Positions 24,420 through 32,509 of a stretch of 56,603 nt of DNA are shown piece after piece. Position 1 is the first letter of the stretch. Every line of letters starts with the position of its first letter. This DNA comes from Billgrantia azerbaijanica. GTDB taxonomy: Bacteria > Pseudomonadota > Gammaproteobacteria > Pseudomonadales > Halomonadaceae. The notes below the pieces were generated by a model that saw only the letters and a program-made list of their open reading frames with translations, was not told the DNA's origin and ran no database searches. Both the position numbers and the translations under genes were made by a program. The DNA lies in contig SBLD01000022.1 of assembly GCA_004551485.1 (NCBI GenBank), positions 1 through 56,603 of the forward strand, read 5' to 3'.

Positions 24420-26051
24420 ATGAACGACAGCATCTTCGCGCAGGGCCTGCCCAAGACGCCGGCCAACCATGTACCGCTCTCGCCGCTCACCTTCATCGAG
24501 CGCAGCGCCGCGATCTATCCCGACTATCCGGCAGTGATCCACGGTGAGACCCGGCGCGACTGGGCCGAGACCTGGTCGCGCTGCCGCCGGCTGGCCTCGG
24601 CGCTGGAAAAGCGCGGCATCCAGCCCGGCGCGACGGTGGCGGCGATGCTGCCCAACGTGCCGGCGATGTTCGAGGCCCACTTCGGCGTGCCGCTGGCCGG
24701 CTGCGTGCTGAACACGCTCAACATCCGTCTCGATGCCGAGGCGATCGCCTACATGTTGGAGCACGGCGAGGCGCGCGCCATCCTCGTCGACCCGGAGTTC
24801 GCCCCGGTCATCGAGCAGGCCGTGGCCGGGCTCGCCATCAAGCCGCTGGTGATCGACGTCGACGATGCGCTCTTCGAGGGCGAGGCGCGCCGCATCGGCG
24901 AGGTGGAGTACGAGGCGCTGCTCGCCGAGGGCGATGCGGACTACGCCTATCGCCTGCCCGAGGACGAGTGGCAGGCGATCTCGCTCAACTACACCTCCGG
25001 CACCACCGGCCGGCCCAAGGGCGTGGTCTACCACCACCGCGGCGCCTACCTCAACGCGGTGAGCAACATCCTCGAGTGGGCCATGCCGCACCACCCGGTC
25101 TACCTGTGGACCCTGCCGATGTTCCACTGCAACGGCTGGTGCTTCCCCTGGACCATCGCCGCCAACGCCGGCACCAGCGTCTGCCTGCGCAAGGTGGACC
25201 CCAGGAAGATCATGAACCTGATCGCCGACGAGCAGGTGACCCACTTCAGCGGGGCGCCGATCGTGCTCAACGGCCTGGTCAACCTGCCCGACGCCGAGAA
25301 GTGCGACTTCGACCACCCGGTGAAGGTCACCACCGCCGGCGCCGCGCCGCCCGCCTCGGTGATCGCCGGGGTCGAGAAAATGGGCATCGAGGTGACCCAC
25401 GTCTACGGCCTCACCGAGGTCTACGGCCCGGTGACCGTGTGCGCCTGGCGCGAGGCGTGGGACGAGCTGCCGCTCGAGCAGCGCGCCAGGATCAAGGCGC
25501 GTCAGGGCGTGCGCTACCACATGCTCGAGGCGCTCTGCGTGGCCGATCCCAACACCCTGGAGCCGGTGCCCAAGGATGGCCAGACCATCGGCGAGATCCT
25601 GATGCGCGGTAACAACGTCATGAAGGGCTACCTCAAGAACGAGGCCGCTACCGAGCAGGCGCTGGAGGGTGGCTGGTACCACACCGGCGACCTCGCCGTG
25701 TGGCACCCGGATGGCTACGTCGAGATCAAGGACCGCTCCAAGGACATCATCATCTCCGGCGGCGAGAACATCTCCACCATTGAGGTCGAGGACGCCATCT
25801 ACGCGCACCCGGCCGTGGAGGAGGCCGCCGTGGTGGCCAAGCCCGACGAAAAGTGGGGCGAGACCCCCTGCGCCTTCATCAAGCTCAAGGTGGGCTATGG
25901 CGAGGTCACCGAGGCGGACATCATCGCCCACTGCCGCGAGCACCTGGCCGGCTTCAAGGTGCCCAAGACGGTGATCTTCACCGAACTGCCCAAGACCTCC
26001 ACAGGCAAGATCCAGAAATTCGTGCTGCGCGACCAAGCGCGCCAGCAGTGA
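24420..26051 (+). CDS. Acyl-CoA synthetase (AMP-forming), DmdB/AlkK-type
   Basis: The 543-residue ligase has the full set of adenylate-forming motifs: YTSGTTGRPKG (P-loop), HVYGLTEVYGP, the GWYHTGDLA hinge region, and the catalytic lysine in PKTSTGKIQKF near the C-terminus. It activates a carboxylic acid to its CoA thioester. The closest groups by pattern are medium-chain AlkK and MMPA-CoA ligase DmdB. It sits 92 bp after the dehydrogenase but beyond a strong terminator, so it probably has its own promoter. The 3-hydroxyacyl-CoA dehydrogenase follows after 14 bp in the same operon. Confidence 0.92.
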   Translation: MNDSIFAQGLPKTPANHVPLSPLTFIERSAAIYPDYPAVIHGETRRDWAETWSRCRRLASALEKRGIQPGATVAAMLPNVPAMFEAHFGVPLAGCVLNTLNIRLDAEAIAYMLEHGEARAILVDPEFAPVIEQAVAGLAIKPLVIDVDDALFEGEARRIGEVEYEALLAEGDADYAYRLPEDEWQAISLNYTSGTTGRPKGVVYHHRGAYLNAVSNILEWAMPHHPVYLWTLPMFHCNGWCFPWTIAANAGTSVCLRKVDPRKIMNLIADEQVTHFSGAPIVLNGLVNLPDAEKCDFDHPVKVTTAGAAPPASVIAGVEKMGIEVTHVYGLTEVYGPVTVCAWREAWDELPLEQRARIKARQGVRYHMLEALCVADPNTLEPVPKDGQTIGEILMRGNNVMKGYLKNEAATEQALEGGWYHTGDLAVWHPDGYVEIKDRSKDIIISGGENISTIEVEDAIYAHPAVEEAAVVAKPDEKWGETPCAFIKLKVGYGEVTEADIIAHCREHLAGFKVPKTVIFTELPKTSTGKIQKFVLRDQARQQ

Positions 26052-26065
26052 AGGGGAGAGACACC

Positions 26066-26914
26066 ATGACTCAATCCACCATCGGCGTCGTCGGCGCCGG
26101 CACCATGGGCCAGGGCATCGCCCAGGTGCTGGCGACCAGCGGCTTTCCCGTCCGGCTCTACGACGTGGCCGACGCGCAGCTCACCCGCGCCCAGGGCGCC
26201 ATCGACAAGGGCCTCGGCAAGCTCGTGGCCAAGGAGAAGCTCGGCGAGGCGGACAAGGCCGCCGCGCTCGACAACCTCCAGGTGACCACGGCGCTCGATG
26301 CCCTGCGCGACTGCGCGGTGATCATCGAGGCCGCCCCCGAGCAGCCGGCGCTCAAGGAGAAGCTCTTCGCCGACCTGAGCCGCCTCACCCACGAGGCCAT
26401 CCTGGCATCGAACACCTCGTCGCTGTCGCTCACCCGGCTCGCCGCCGTGTGCGAGCGCCCCGAGCGGGTGGTGGGGATGCACTTCTTCAACCCGGTGCCG
26501 GTGCTGAAACTCGTCGAGGTGATCCGCGCCGAGCAGACTTCTGATGCCACCGTGGCGCGTATCGAGCAGCTGGCCCGCGACCTCGGCAAAACGCCGGTGG
26601 CCATCGCCGACTCGCCGGGGTTCGCCGTCAACCGCCTGCTGGTGCCGATGATCAACGAGGCGGCCTTCCTGGTGCAGGAGGGGGCCGCCACGCCCGAGGC
26701 CATCGACGAGGCGATGAAGCTCGGCGCCGCTCATCCCATGGGGCCGTTGGCGCTCGCCGACCTGATCGGCCTGGATGTGTGCCTGGCGATCATGGAGGTG
26801 CTGCAGGAGGGCTTCGGCGACCCGAAGTACCGCCCCTGCCCGCTGCTCAAGCGCATGGTGGCCGCGGGCTACCTCGGCAGGAAGACGGGGCGCGGTTTCC
26901 ATATTTACGAATAG
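26066..26914 (+). CDS. 3-hydroxybutyryl-CoA dehydrogenase family protein
   Basis: The 282-residue protein has an N-terminal NAD-binding GAGTMGQGIAQV motif and the 3HCDH family signatures SNTSSLSLT, GMHFFNPVPVLKLVEV and DSPGFAVNRLL. It oxidises 3-hydroxyacyl-CoA to 3-ketoacyl-CoA (or the reverse) in short-chain acyl-CoA metabolism, and could serve PHB synthesis given the PhaC gene elsewhere in the window. It follows the acyl-CoA ligase by 14 bp with GGGGAG as ribosome binding site. Confidence 0.92.
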   Translation: MTQSTIGVVGAGTMGQGIAQVLATSGFPVRLYDVADAQLTRAQGAIDKGLGKLVAKEKLGEADKAAALDNLQVTTALDALRDCAVIIEAAPEQPALKEKLFADLSRLTHEAILASNTSSLSLTRLAAVCERPERVVGMHFFNPVPVLKLVEVIRAEQTSDATVARIEQLARDLGKTPVAIADSPGFAVNRLLVPMINEAAFLVQEGAATPEAIDEAMKLGAAHPMGPLALADLIGLDVCLAIMEVLQEGFGDPKYRPCPLLKRMVAAGYLGRKTGRGFHIYE

Positions 26915-26944
26915 AGAAGCGCTCCGGCAATGCGATGCGCCCTA

Positions 26945-27035
26945 GTGGGAGGCCGGCTGTGCCGGGCGAAGGCGCCGCAGGCGCCCCATTCTGGCAGCGC
27001 TGCGCGCTGCTTCGCGCGCTGAAGCGCCCTCCCAC
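26945..27035. repeat. REP/BIME-like extragenic palindromic element
   Basis: The element is bounded by inverted GTGGGAGG (26945-26952) and CCTCCCAC (27028-27035). Inside are a GCCGGC-GTG-GCCGGGC hairpin followed by GAAGGCGCC and further GC palindromes. This closely follows the GTGGGAGCGGGC...GCGAA design of Pseudomonas REP sequences. No RAYT transposase is present in the window and I see no second copy. Confidence 0.65.
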
Positions 27036-27049
27036 AGGATGGACCACCA

Positions 27050-27091
27050 GGCCCCTCGCCTTCCCCCCCTTGGGGCGGAAGGCGAGGGGCC
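27050..27091. terminator. Long GC-rich hairpin upstream of the TetR gene
   Basis: A perfect 15-bp inverted repeat (27050-27064 against 27077-27091, arms beginning GGCCCCTCGCC) with a 12-nt loop that can itself pair CCCC with GGGG. No T-run follows, so it may be a Rho-type or processing stop for the operon ending at 26914 rather than a classical terminator. Confidence 0.45.
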
Positions 27092-27113
27092 GTCTCGTAG
27101 CCGCTTTGCTTTT

Positions 27114-27132
27114 TATAGACGGTCGGTCTATA
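27114..27132. promoter_or_regulatory. TetR-type operator at the acuR-like promoter
   Basis: TATAGAC-GGTCG-GTCTATA is a 19-bp palindrome ending 9 bp before the TetR start codon. Its core TAGAC-N5-GTCTA recurs before the AcuI-like gene. The right arm supplies a possible -10 (TCTATA, 27127-27132). Confidence 0.7.
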
Positions 27133-27141
27133 TTGCCTCGC

Positions 27142-27774
27142 ATGAACCCTTCAACAGCCAAGCCCCGCCGCGGGCGTCCCCCCAAGTCGCCGCGGGCCGA
27201 TCAGGATACGCGAGCCTTGCTGATTCGCAGCGGCACCGAGGTGCTGACCGAGCAGGGCTTCACGGCGTCGGGGATCGACGGCATTCTCAAGCGCGTCGGC
27301 GTCCCCAAGGGCTCCTTCTACTACTACTTCGCCAGCAAGGAAGCCTTTGGTCGCGCCATCATGGAGCACTACGGGGCCTACTTCGCCAACAAGCTCGACC
27401 GTCACCTGTTGGATACGCAGCAGCCGCCGCTGCGTCGTATCGAAGCCTTCGTGGCCGACGCCAAGGCCGGCATGGCGCGTCATGACTTCCGGCGGGGCTG
27501 CCTGGTGGGCAACCTCGGTCAGGAGGCAGTCGGCTTGCCGGATGGGTATCGCCAATGGCTGCAAGAAACGCTCGATGATTGGCAGAAGAAGTTGGCCCGG
27601 TGCCTGGAAGAGGCGCGAGCGGCGGGCGAGCTCGCTCAAGCGGCGGATTGCGACAGGCTTGCCGAGGCCTTCTGGATCGGCTGGGAAGGCGCCGTCATGC
27701 GCGCCAGGCTGGAGCGCAGCGCCCGTCCCCTGGATGTCTTCATCACGACCTTCCTGGAGGGACTGCCGCGCTAG
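27142..27774 (+). CDS. TetR-family regulator, AcuR-like
   Basis: The 210-residue protein has a basic tail (KPRRGRPPKS), an N-terminal TetR helix-turn-helix (GFTASGIDGILKRVGVPKGSFYYYFASKEAFG, residues about 42-72) and a C-terminal ligand domain of the AcuR/YxaF type with FRRGCLVGNLGQE. AcuR represses acrylate-metabolism genes such as acuI in bacteria that degrade DMSP. Here the next gene is an AcuI homologue and both genes carry the same palindromic operator, strongly suggesting autorepression and control of the reductase. There is almost no room for a ribosome binding site between operator and ATG, so a leaderless message is possible. Confidence 0.85.
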   Translation: MNPSTAKPRRGRPPKSPRADQDTRALLIRSGTEVLTEQGFTASGIDGILKRVGVPKGSFYYYFASKEAFGRAIMEHYGAYFANKLDRHLLDTQQPPLRRIEAFVADAKAGMARHDFRRGCLVGNLGQEAVGLPDGYRQWLQETLDDWQKKLARCLEEARAAGELAQAADCDRLAEAFWIGWEGAVMRARLERSARPLDVFITTFLEGLPR

Positions 27775-27795
27775 GTGGTTTTCGAGGTCATTGAC

Positions 27796-27810
27796 TAGAC
27801 GATCGGTCTA
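27796..27810. promoter_or_regulatory. TetR-type operator at the acuI-like promoter
   Basis: TAGAC-GATCG-GTCTA matches the operator at 27114 in arms and in four of five spacer bases. A TTGACT hexamer (27791-27796) abuts it, and AGAGGT, the ribosome binding site, follows at 27815-27820. Confidence 0.7.
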
Positions 27811-27825
27811 AAAAAGAGGTGCGCG

Positions 27826-28806
27826 ATGTTCAAGGCGATCATGATCGACAAGCAGGAGGGCGCTCAGCGGGTCGGCCTCCGGACGCTGGATGACTCGCAA
27901 CTCCCCGAGGGGGAGGTGACTGTGCGCGTCGAGTGCAGCACGCTCAACTACAAGGATGCGTTGGCCATCACCGGCAAGGGCCCCGTGGTACGACAGTTTC
28001 CCATGGTCCCGGGGATCGACCTGGCGGGCACGGTCGAGGCATCGACCGCTGACGAGTTCCAGCCGGGCGATGCCGTGCTGCTCAATGGCTGGGGCGTGGG
28101 CGAGACGCACTGGGGTGGCCTGGCCGAAAAGGCGCGCCTGGAGAGTCGCTGGCTGATTCCGCTCCCTGCGGCGTTCAGCGCCCGCCAGGCCATGGCCATC
28201 GGTACCGCCGGCTACACGGCGATGCTCGCCGTCATGGCGCTGGAGCGCCACGGCGTCCTGCCGGAGCGGGGCGACGTGCTGGTGACCGGCGCCAATGGCG
28301 GCGTCGGCAGCTATGCCATCGCGCTGCTTGCGCGGTTGGGCTATCGGGTGATCGCCGCGACGGGCCGTCCGCAGGAAGCGGACTATCTCCGCGGGCTCGG
28401 CGCCCAGGACATCATCGACCGCGGGGAACTCTCGGAGCCGGGGCGGCCCTTGGCCAAGGAGCGGTGGGCCGGCGCCATCGACTCGGTGGGCAGCCACACC
28501 CTGGCCAATGTGCTGGCCTCTACGCAGTACGGGGGCACGGTTGCGGCCTGTGGGCTGGCGCAAGGCATGGACCTGCCCGCCACGGTCGCCCCCTTCATCC
28601 TGCGCGGCGTCACGCTGGCGGGGATCGACAGCGTGATGAAACCGCGGCCGGAGCGAATCGAGGCCTGGCGGCGGCTGGGCGAGCTGCTCGACCCCGCAGC
28701 GCTGGAGGCCATCACGCAGACCATCGGCCTCGAGGAAGCCATCGGCAAGGCCGAGGAACTGCTGAAGGGCCGGGTGCGCGGACGACTCGTCGTCAGCATG
28801 GCGTGA
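27826..28806 (+). CDS. acuI: Acryloyl-CoA reductase, AcuI/YhdH-type MDR protein
   Basis: The 326-residue protein is a medium-chain reductase of the AcuI/YhdH group: [13 protein letters not shown] and [10 protein letters not shown] near the N-terminus, an NADPH-binding [16 protein letters not shown] motif, and the C-terminal [10 protein letters not shown] typical of the family. AcuI reduces toxic acryloyl-CoA to propionyl-CoA. It lies directly after the AcuR-like regulator with a matching operator. No DMSP lyase or demethylase gene is in this window, so the acrylate source is unknown; general electrophile detoxification is the alternative. The acuI symbol is used on family resemblance and context. 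Confidence 0.88.
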   Translation: MFKAIMIDKQEGAQRVGLRTLDDSQLPEGEVTVRVECSTLNYKDALAITGKGPVVRQFPMVPGIDLAGTVEASTADEFQPGDAVLLNGWGVGETHWGGLAEKARLESRWLIPLPAAFSARQAMAIGTAGYTAMLAVMALERHGVLPERGDVLVTGANGGVGSYAIALLARLGYRVIAATGRPQEADYLRGLGAQDIIDRGELSEPGRPLAKERWAGAIDSVGSHTLANVLASTQYGGTVAACGLAQGMDLPATVAPFILRGVTLAGIDSVMKPRPERIEAWRRLGELLDPAALEAITQTIGLEEAIGKAEELLKGRVRGRLVVSMA

Positions 28807-28917
28807 TGCACGCCCGACACGATTAGGGTATTGCCGACCAACCAAGCGTTCGCTAGGGTTGGGCGGTATTCCCCGGAACAACGACGCGACTTTTCGGATA
28901 ACCCCCTAGGAGCCCCC

Positions 28918-29691
28918 ATGAGCGAGAACCTGATCGAAGTGGTCGACGCCGCCGGCCTCGTGCGCCTGACCATCAACCGCCCCAAGGCGCTGAACGCACT
29001 GAACAGCGCCGTGCTCAGCGAGCTCGAGCGCGTGCTCAGCGAGCTGGAAGCGCGTGACGACCTGCGCGGCGTGCTGATCACCGGCGCCGGCGAGAAAGCC
29101 TTCGTGGCCGGTGCCGACATCGCCGAGATGCACGAGAAGACCCCGGAAGAGGCGCGCGCCTTCGCCAGCCAGGCGCTGCGTACCATCAAGCGGCTCGAGA
29201 CCTTGCCGGTGCCGGTGGTCGCCCTGGTGAACGGGTTTTGTCTTGGCGGCGGCTGCGAACTGGCGCTGGCCTGCGACTGGGCGGTAGCCAGCGACAACGC
29301 CGTGTTCGGCCAGCCCGAGGTGCTGCTCGGGGTGATCCCCGGCTTCGGTGGCACCCAGCGTCTGCCGCGCCGCGTCGGCCCGGCCATGGCGCTGGACCTG
29401 GTCACCACCGGCCGCAAGATCGATGCCGCCGAAGCGCTGCGCATCGGCCTGGTCAACCGCGTGATGCCCCAGGCCGAGCTCGAGGCCTATGCCGAGGAGC
29501 TCGCCAAGCAGCTTGCCGGCAATGGCCCCGCGGCGGTGCGCAATGCCAAGCAGGCGGTGCACGACGGCATGGACCAGGACCTCGACAGCGCGCTCGCCCT
29601 GGAGACCGCGCTGTTCGCGCTGGGCTTCGCCGGCAGCGAGCAGAAGGAGGGCATGGGCGCCTTCCTGGAGAAGCGCAAGCCGAACTTCTGA
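28918..29691 (+). CDS. Enoyl-CoA hydratase/crotonase family protein
   Basis: The 257-residue protein has crotonase signatures: AFVAGADIAEM (oxyanion hole), the NGFCLGGGCELALACD motif and the PEVLLGVIPGFGGTQRLPR segment with the two catalytic glutamates (in GGGCELALACD and GQPEVLLG). It hydrates trans-2-enoyl-CoA to 3-hydroxyacyl-CoA and complements the dehydrogenases upstream. The start at 28918 follows TAGGAG about 6 nt before the ATG. A strong terminator follows. It may be co-transcribed with acuI, from which it is separated by 111 bp. Confidence 0.92.
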   Translation: MSENLIEVVDAAGLVRLTINRPKALNALNSAVLSELERVLSELEARDDLRGVLITGAGEKAFVAGADIAEMHEKTPEEARAFASQALRTIKRLETLPVPVVALVNGFCLGGGCELALACDWAVASDNAVFGQPEVLLGVIPGFGGTQRLPRRVGPAMALDLVTTGRKIDAAEALRIGLVNRVMPQAELEAYAEELAKQLAGNGPAAVRNAKQAVHDGMDQDLDSALALETALFALGFAGSEQKEGMGAFLEKRKPNF

Positions 29692-29718
29692 GCCGAGTAG
29701 ACGTCTGCCAGCACAACG

Positions 29719-29747
29719 CGGCCGTGGCGGAAACGCCACGGCCGTTT
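29719..29747 (+). terminator. Intrinsic terminator after the enoyl-CoA hydratase gene
   Basis: An 11-bp perfect stem (CGGCCGTGGCG / CGCCACGGCCG) with a GAAA loop is followed by TTT. Confidence 0.75.
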
Positions 29748-29849
29748 CGGTTCAGAGCCGCAGCCCCTTGCCGCTGGAGCAGCCATTCTCTTGGGTACCC
29801 ATCCGGGAAGCGCCCGCCGGCTGTCCACCAGGATTGCCGGCCGTTGAGG

Positions 29850-30407
29850 CTACTGCTGCTTCAGCCACGTGGCAGTGTCGGTGACCTCGGCATAGGCGAA
29901 GGCGAGTCCGGCCATGAAGGCGGCATGCACCTGAGCGGCAGGCACCTTGACGCCGTTGAACTCCTGGTCATGGGTCGCGCAGGCATCGTGCAGTACCGTG
30001 TTCGCATAGCCCAGGTCGGAGGCGGCGCGGGTCACGGCGTCGATGCACATGTGGCTCATGGCGCCGGTGATGACCAGGCTATCGATGCCCCGCTCCTTGA
30101 GATGGTCGTGAAGGTTGGTTCCGTGGAAGCTGTTGACGGTATTCTTGAGGATCACGGCCTCGTTCGGTGACTCCTGCGGGGCCACGGTCGAGCGGATGCG
30201 TGCCCCTTCGCTGCCGGGAACGAAGAAGGGGGCGTCCTCGGAGGGAAACTCGTGGCGCACGTGAACGATGGGCAGTTCCTGCTCGCGAAACCAGCGCAGG
30301 ACGGCCGTGGCTTTCTCGGCGGCTTCCTCGATGCCATCGAGCGGCCACTTGCCGGCCGGGAAGTAGTCGTTCTGCAGGTCGACAATCACGAGGGCAGTGT
30401 TGCGCAT
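29850..30407 (-). CDS. Isochorismatase-family cysteine hydrolase
   Basis: The 185-residue protein has the family catalytic triad: Asp10 (VIVDLQNDY), Lys88 (VILKNTVNSF) and Cys121 (MSHMCID). The family contains nicotinamidases, N-carbamoylsarcosine amidases and isochorismatases; those with the MSHMCIDA motif beside a GlxA-type regulator are commonly uncharacterised amidases. ATG 30407 has AAGGAG about 9 nt upstream. It is divergent, with a 77-bp shared promoter region, from the GlxA-type regulator that probably controls it. Confidence 0.9.
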   Translation of the reverse strand: MRNTALVIVDLQNDYFPAGKWPLDGIEEAAEKATAVLRWFREQELPIVHVRHEFPSEDAPFFVPGSEGARIRSTVAPQESPNEAVILKNTVNSFHGTNLHDHLKERGIDSLVITGAMSHMCIDAVTRAASDLGYANTVLHDACATHDQEFNGVKVPAAQVHAAFMAGLAFAYAEVTDTATWLKQQ

Positions 30408-30484
30408 GGATCCTTTCTCCTTGAGTCGCGGAGTCTGCATCATGGCAGGCCCCGGTAGCTCGGTCAGGTGGCAGGAGTGACATA

Positions 30485-31450
30485 ATGGAGGCAAATACTG
30501 ACAGTCGCCCGCGCCGAGTCCGGGTGGCGGTACTGATCCTGCCGGGGACCGCCCAGTCTGCCGTCTACGGTCTGCAGGACCTGTTCTTTGCCGCCAACCG
30601 TATCCTGCAGGAGCTGCAGTCCCCGCCCGAGGTCACCTTCAGCGTGGAGCCGGTTTCCGATCCATCGGCTCAGTACGGCTCGGCAGCGCCAGCGCTGGCC
30701 ATCATGCCACCCATACTGGAGGGCGATGCCTACCTGCGACCCCATCCCGAGATCTGCCGGATATTGCGCGATTGGCATGCGCAGGGCGCCGTGGTGTGTT
30801 CCGCCTGTGCGGGGGCATTCCTGCTGGCGCAGGCGGGCTTGCTGGAGGGACGCAGGGTGACGACGCACTGGCAGCTCGAGACGGAATTCCGCACACACTA
30901 CCCTGATCTCACCCTGGATACCGATGCCCTGCTGCTGCCGGAAGCCGATCTGGTGACGGCGGGTGGAGTGATGGCCTGGATGGATCTCGGCCTGCACCTT
31001 ATCGCCCGCCATGTGCCGCCCTCGGTGGTCCAGGCGCTCGGCCGCTACCTGGTCATGGATACTGGGGAGCGTCAGCAGCGCTACTACCGGACTTTCACCC
31101 CCAGGATGTCGCATGGTGATCCACGGATCCTGCCGCTTCAGCATCACCTGCATCGCCATTTTGCCGAACGACTGACCACGGCGGAGATGGCCGACAGGGC
31201 GGGGGTGGGCGAGCGCACCTTGATGCGCCGCTTTCGGCAAGCGACCGGTTTCGGCCCGGGCGAGTATGTCCGGCAACTGCGCCTTCAAAGGGCCAGGGAA
31301 CTGCTGGAAAACAGCCGAGACTCGGTGGAGCAGGTTGCCCTGAAGGTCGGCTATGAAGACGTCAGCGCTTTTCGCAAGATGTTCGCCAAGCACACCGGGC
31401 TGACGCCGAGCGAGCATCGCGCCCGTTTCGCCTCAGGGAGCGCATCCTGA
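30485..31450 (+). CDS. GlxA-family AraC-type transcriptional regulator with DJ-1/PfpI domain
   Basis: The 321-residue protein combines an N-terminal DJ-1/PfpI-like domain (residues about 14-185, nucleophile-elbow-like SACAGAFLLAQAGLL) with a C-terminal AraC helix-turn-helix pair (MADRAGVGERTLMRRF and VALKVGYEDVSAFRKMF). GlxA-type regulators sense small amines or amino acids and usually activate adjacent catabolic genes. It diverges from the isochorismatase-family hydrolase and converges on xdhC. GGAG precedes the ATG. Confidence 0.92.
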   Translation: MEANTDSRPRRVRVAVLILPGTAQSAVYGLQDLFFAANRILQELQSPPEVTFSVEPVSDPSAQYGSAAPALAIMPPILEGDAYLRPHPEICRILRDWHAQGAVVCSACAGAFLLAQAGLLEGRRVTTHWQLETEFRTHYPDLTLDTDALLLPEADLVTAGGVMAWMDLGLHLIARHVPPSVVQALGRYLVMDTGERQQRYYRTFTPRMSHGDPRILPLQHHLHRHFAERLTTAEMADRAGVGERTLMRRFRQATGFGPGEYVRQLRLQRARELLENSRDSVEQVALKVGYEDVSAFRKMFAKHTGLTPSEHRARFASGSAS

Positions 31451-31529
31451 GGCAAGGGCGGGCGGTGCCGACGTGACGCGAGCGGCCGGTCGCCAGTACC
31501 AGTGCCATGATGCGGACGACGTGAGTTGC

Positions 31530-32507
31530 TCAGAGGCCATCACGGGCCCGGCCGCGCTGCACGCGCACGATGTCGGCCATCACCGCGAGCGCGATCTCGG
31601 CGGGTGTCTTGCTGCCCAGCGCCAGGCCGATCGGCATGTGCAGCCGGGCGATGTCGGCATCGCTCAGGCCACCGGAGCGGCGCAGGCGCTCGGCCCGCGC
31701 CGCGGACGTGCGCCTTGATCCCATCACCCCGATGTAGAAGGCCTCGCCGCGCACGGCCTCGACCATGGTCAGGTCGTCGAGGCGCGGGTCGTGGGTGAGG
31801 GCCACCACCGCCGTCAGGCGGTGGGCGCCCTCGCGGCGCAGGAACTCGCTCGGCAGCTCGCGGTGGCAGCGGGCGTCGCCGGCCTCGAAGCCGTCCCAGG
31901 CTTCCGGGCGCGGGTCGCACACCACCACCTCGAAGCCTAGCGCCCGGGCGAACTGCACGCAGTACTGGCTGACCGGCGAGATTCCGGCGACCAGCAGCCG
32001 GGCCGCAGGGCCGATGAGGAGCCGCACTGCGGCCTCGCTGCGTGCCACCCGTGGGCCCATGGCCGCGGCCGCCGTCCAGTGGCTGCGGCCGTCGGCGAGG
32101 GTCAGCCGGCGCTCCAGCAGGTTGCCGCCCTGCAACGCCTCGGCGTAGGCCTCGAGCTCGTCGGCCACCTCGGCCGCGGCCGGCCAGTGCTCGACCAGCA
32201 CCTCCAGCCGGCCGCCGCAGGGCAGGCGCACCCGGCTGCCGGCCAGCGCATCGGCGCCGTCGCCGTAGGCGACGACCTGGGCGGGGGCCCGGAAGGCGCC
32301 TGCCTCGAGCCGCGCCAGGAAGTCCTCCTCCACGCACCCGCCGGACAGCGAGCCGACGTGCCGGCCGTCGGCCCGGGCGACCAGCAGGGCGCCGGGCTCG
32401 CGCGGCGCCGAGCCGAAAGTCGACAGCACCGTGCACCACCAGAGGTCGTGGCCGGCGGCGTGCCAGCGCCGCGCGGCCTCGACCACCTCCCGATCCAGCG
32501 CGCGCAC
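31530..32507 (-). CDS. XdhC-family molybdenum cofactor insertion/maturation protein
   Basis: The 325-residue protein has the two XdhC/CoxI domains: an N-terminal [17 protein letters not shown] and SGGCVEED region, and a C-terminal Rossmann part with [12 protein letters not shown] and [13 protein letters not shown]. XdhC binds molybdopterin cofactor, helps its sulfuration and inserts it into xanthine-dehydrogenase-family enzymes. The start is GTG at 32507, 2 bp after the stop of the IorB-like gene, so translation is coupled. It is the last gene of the molybdenum hydroxylase operon. Confidence 0.9.
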   Translation of the reverse strand: MRALDREVVEAARRWHAAGHDLWWCTVLSTFGSAPREPGALLVARADGRHVGSLSGGCVEEDFLARLEAGAFRAPAQVVAYGDGADALAGSRVRLPCGGRLEVLVEHWPAAAEVADELEAYAEALQGGNLLERRLTLADGRSHWTAAAAMGPRVARSEAAVRLLIGPAARLLVAGISPVSQYCVQFARALGFEVVVCDPRPEAWDGFEAGDARCHRELPSEFLRREGAHRLTAVVALTHDPRLDDLTMVEAVRGEAFYIGVMGSRRTSAARAERLRRSGGLSDADIARLHMPIGLALGSKTPAEIALAVMADIVRVQRGRARDGL

Positions 32508-32509
32508 GG

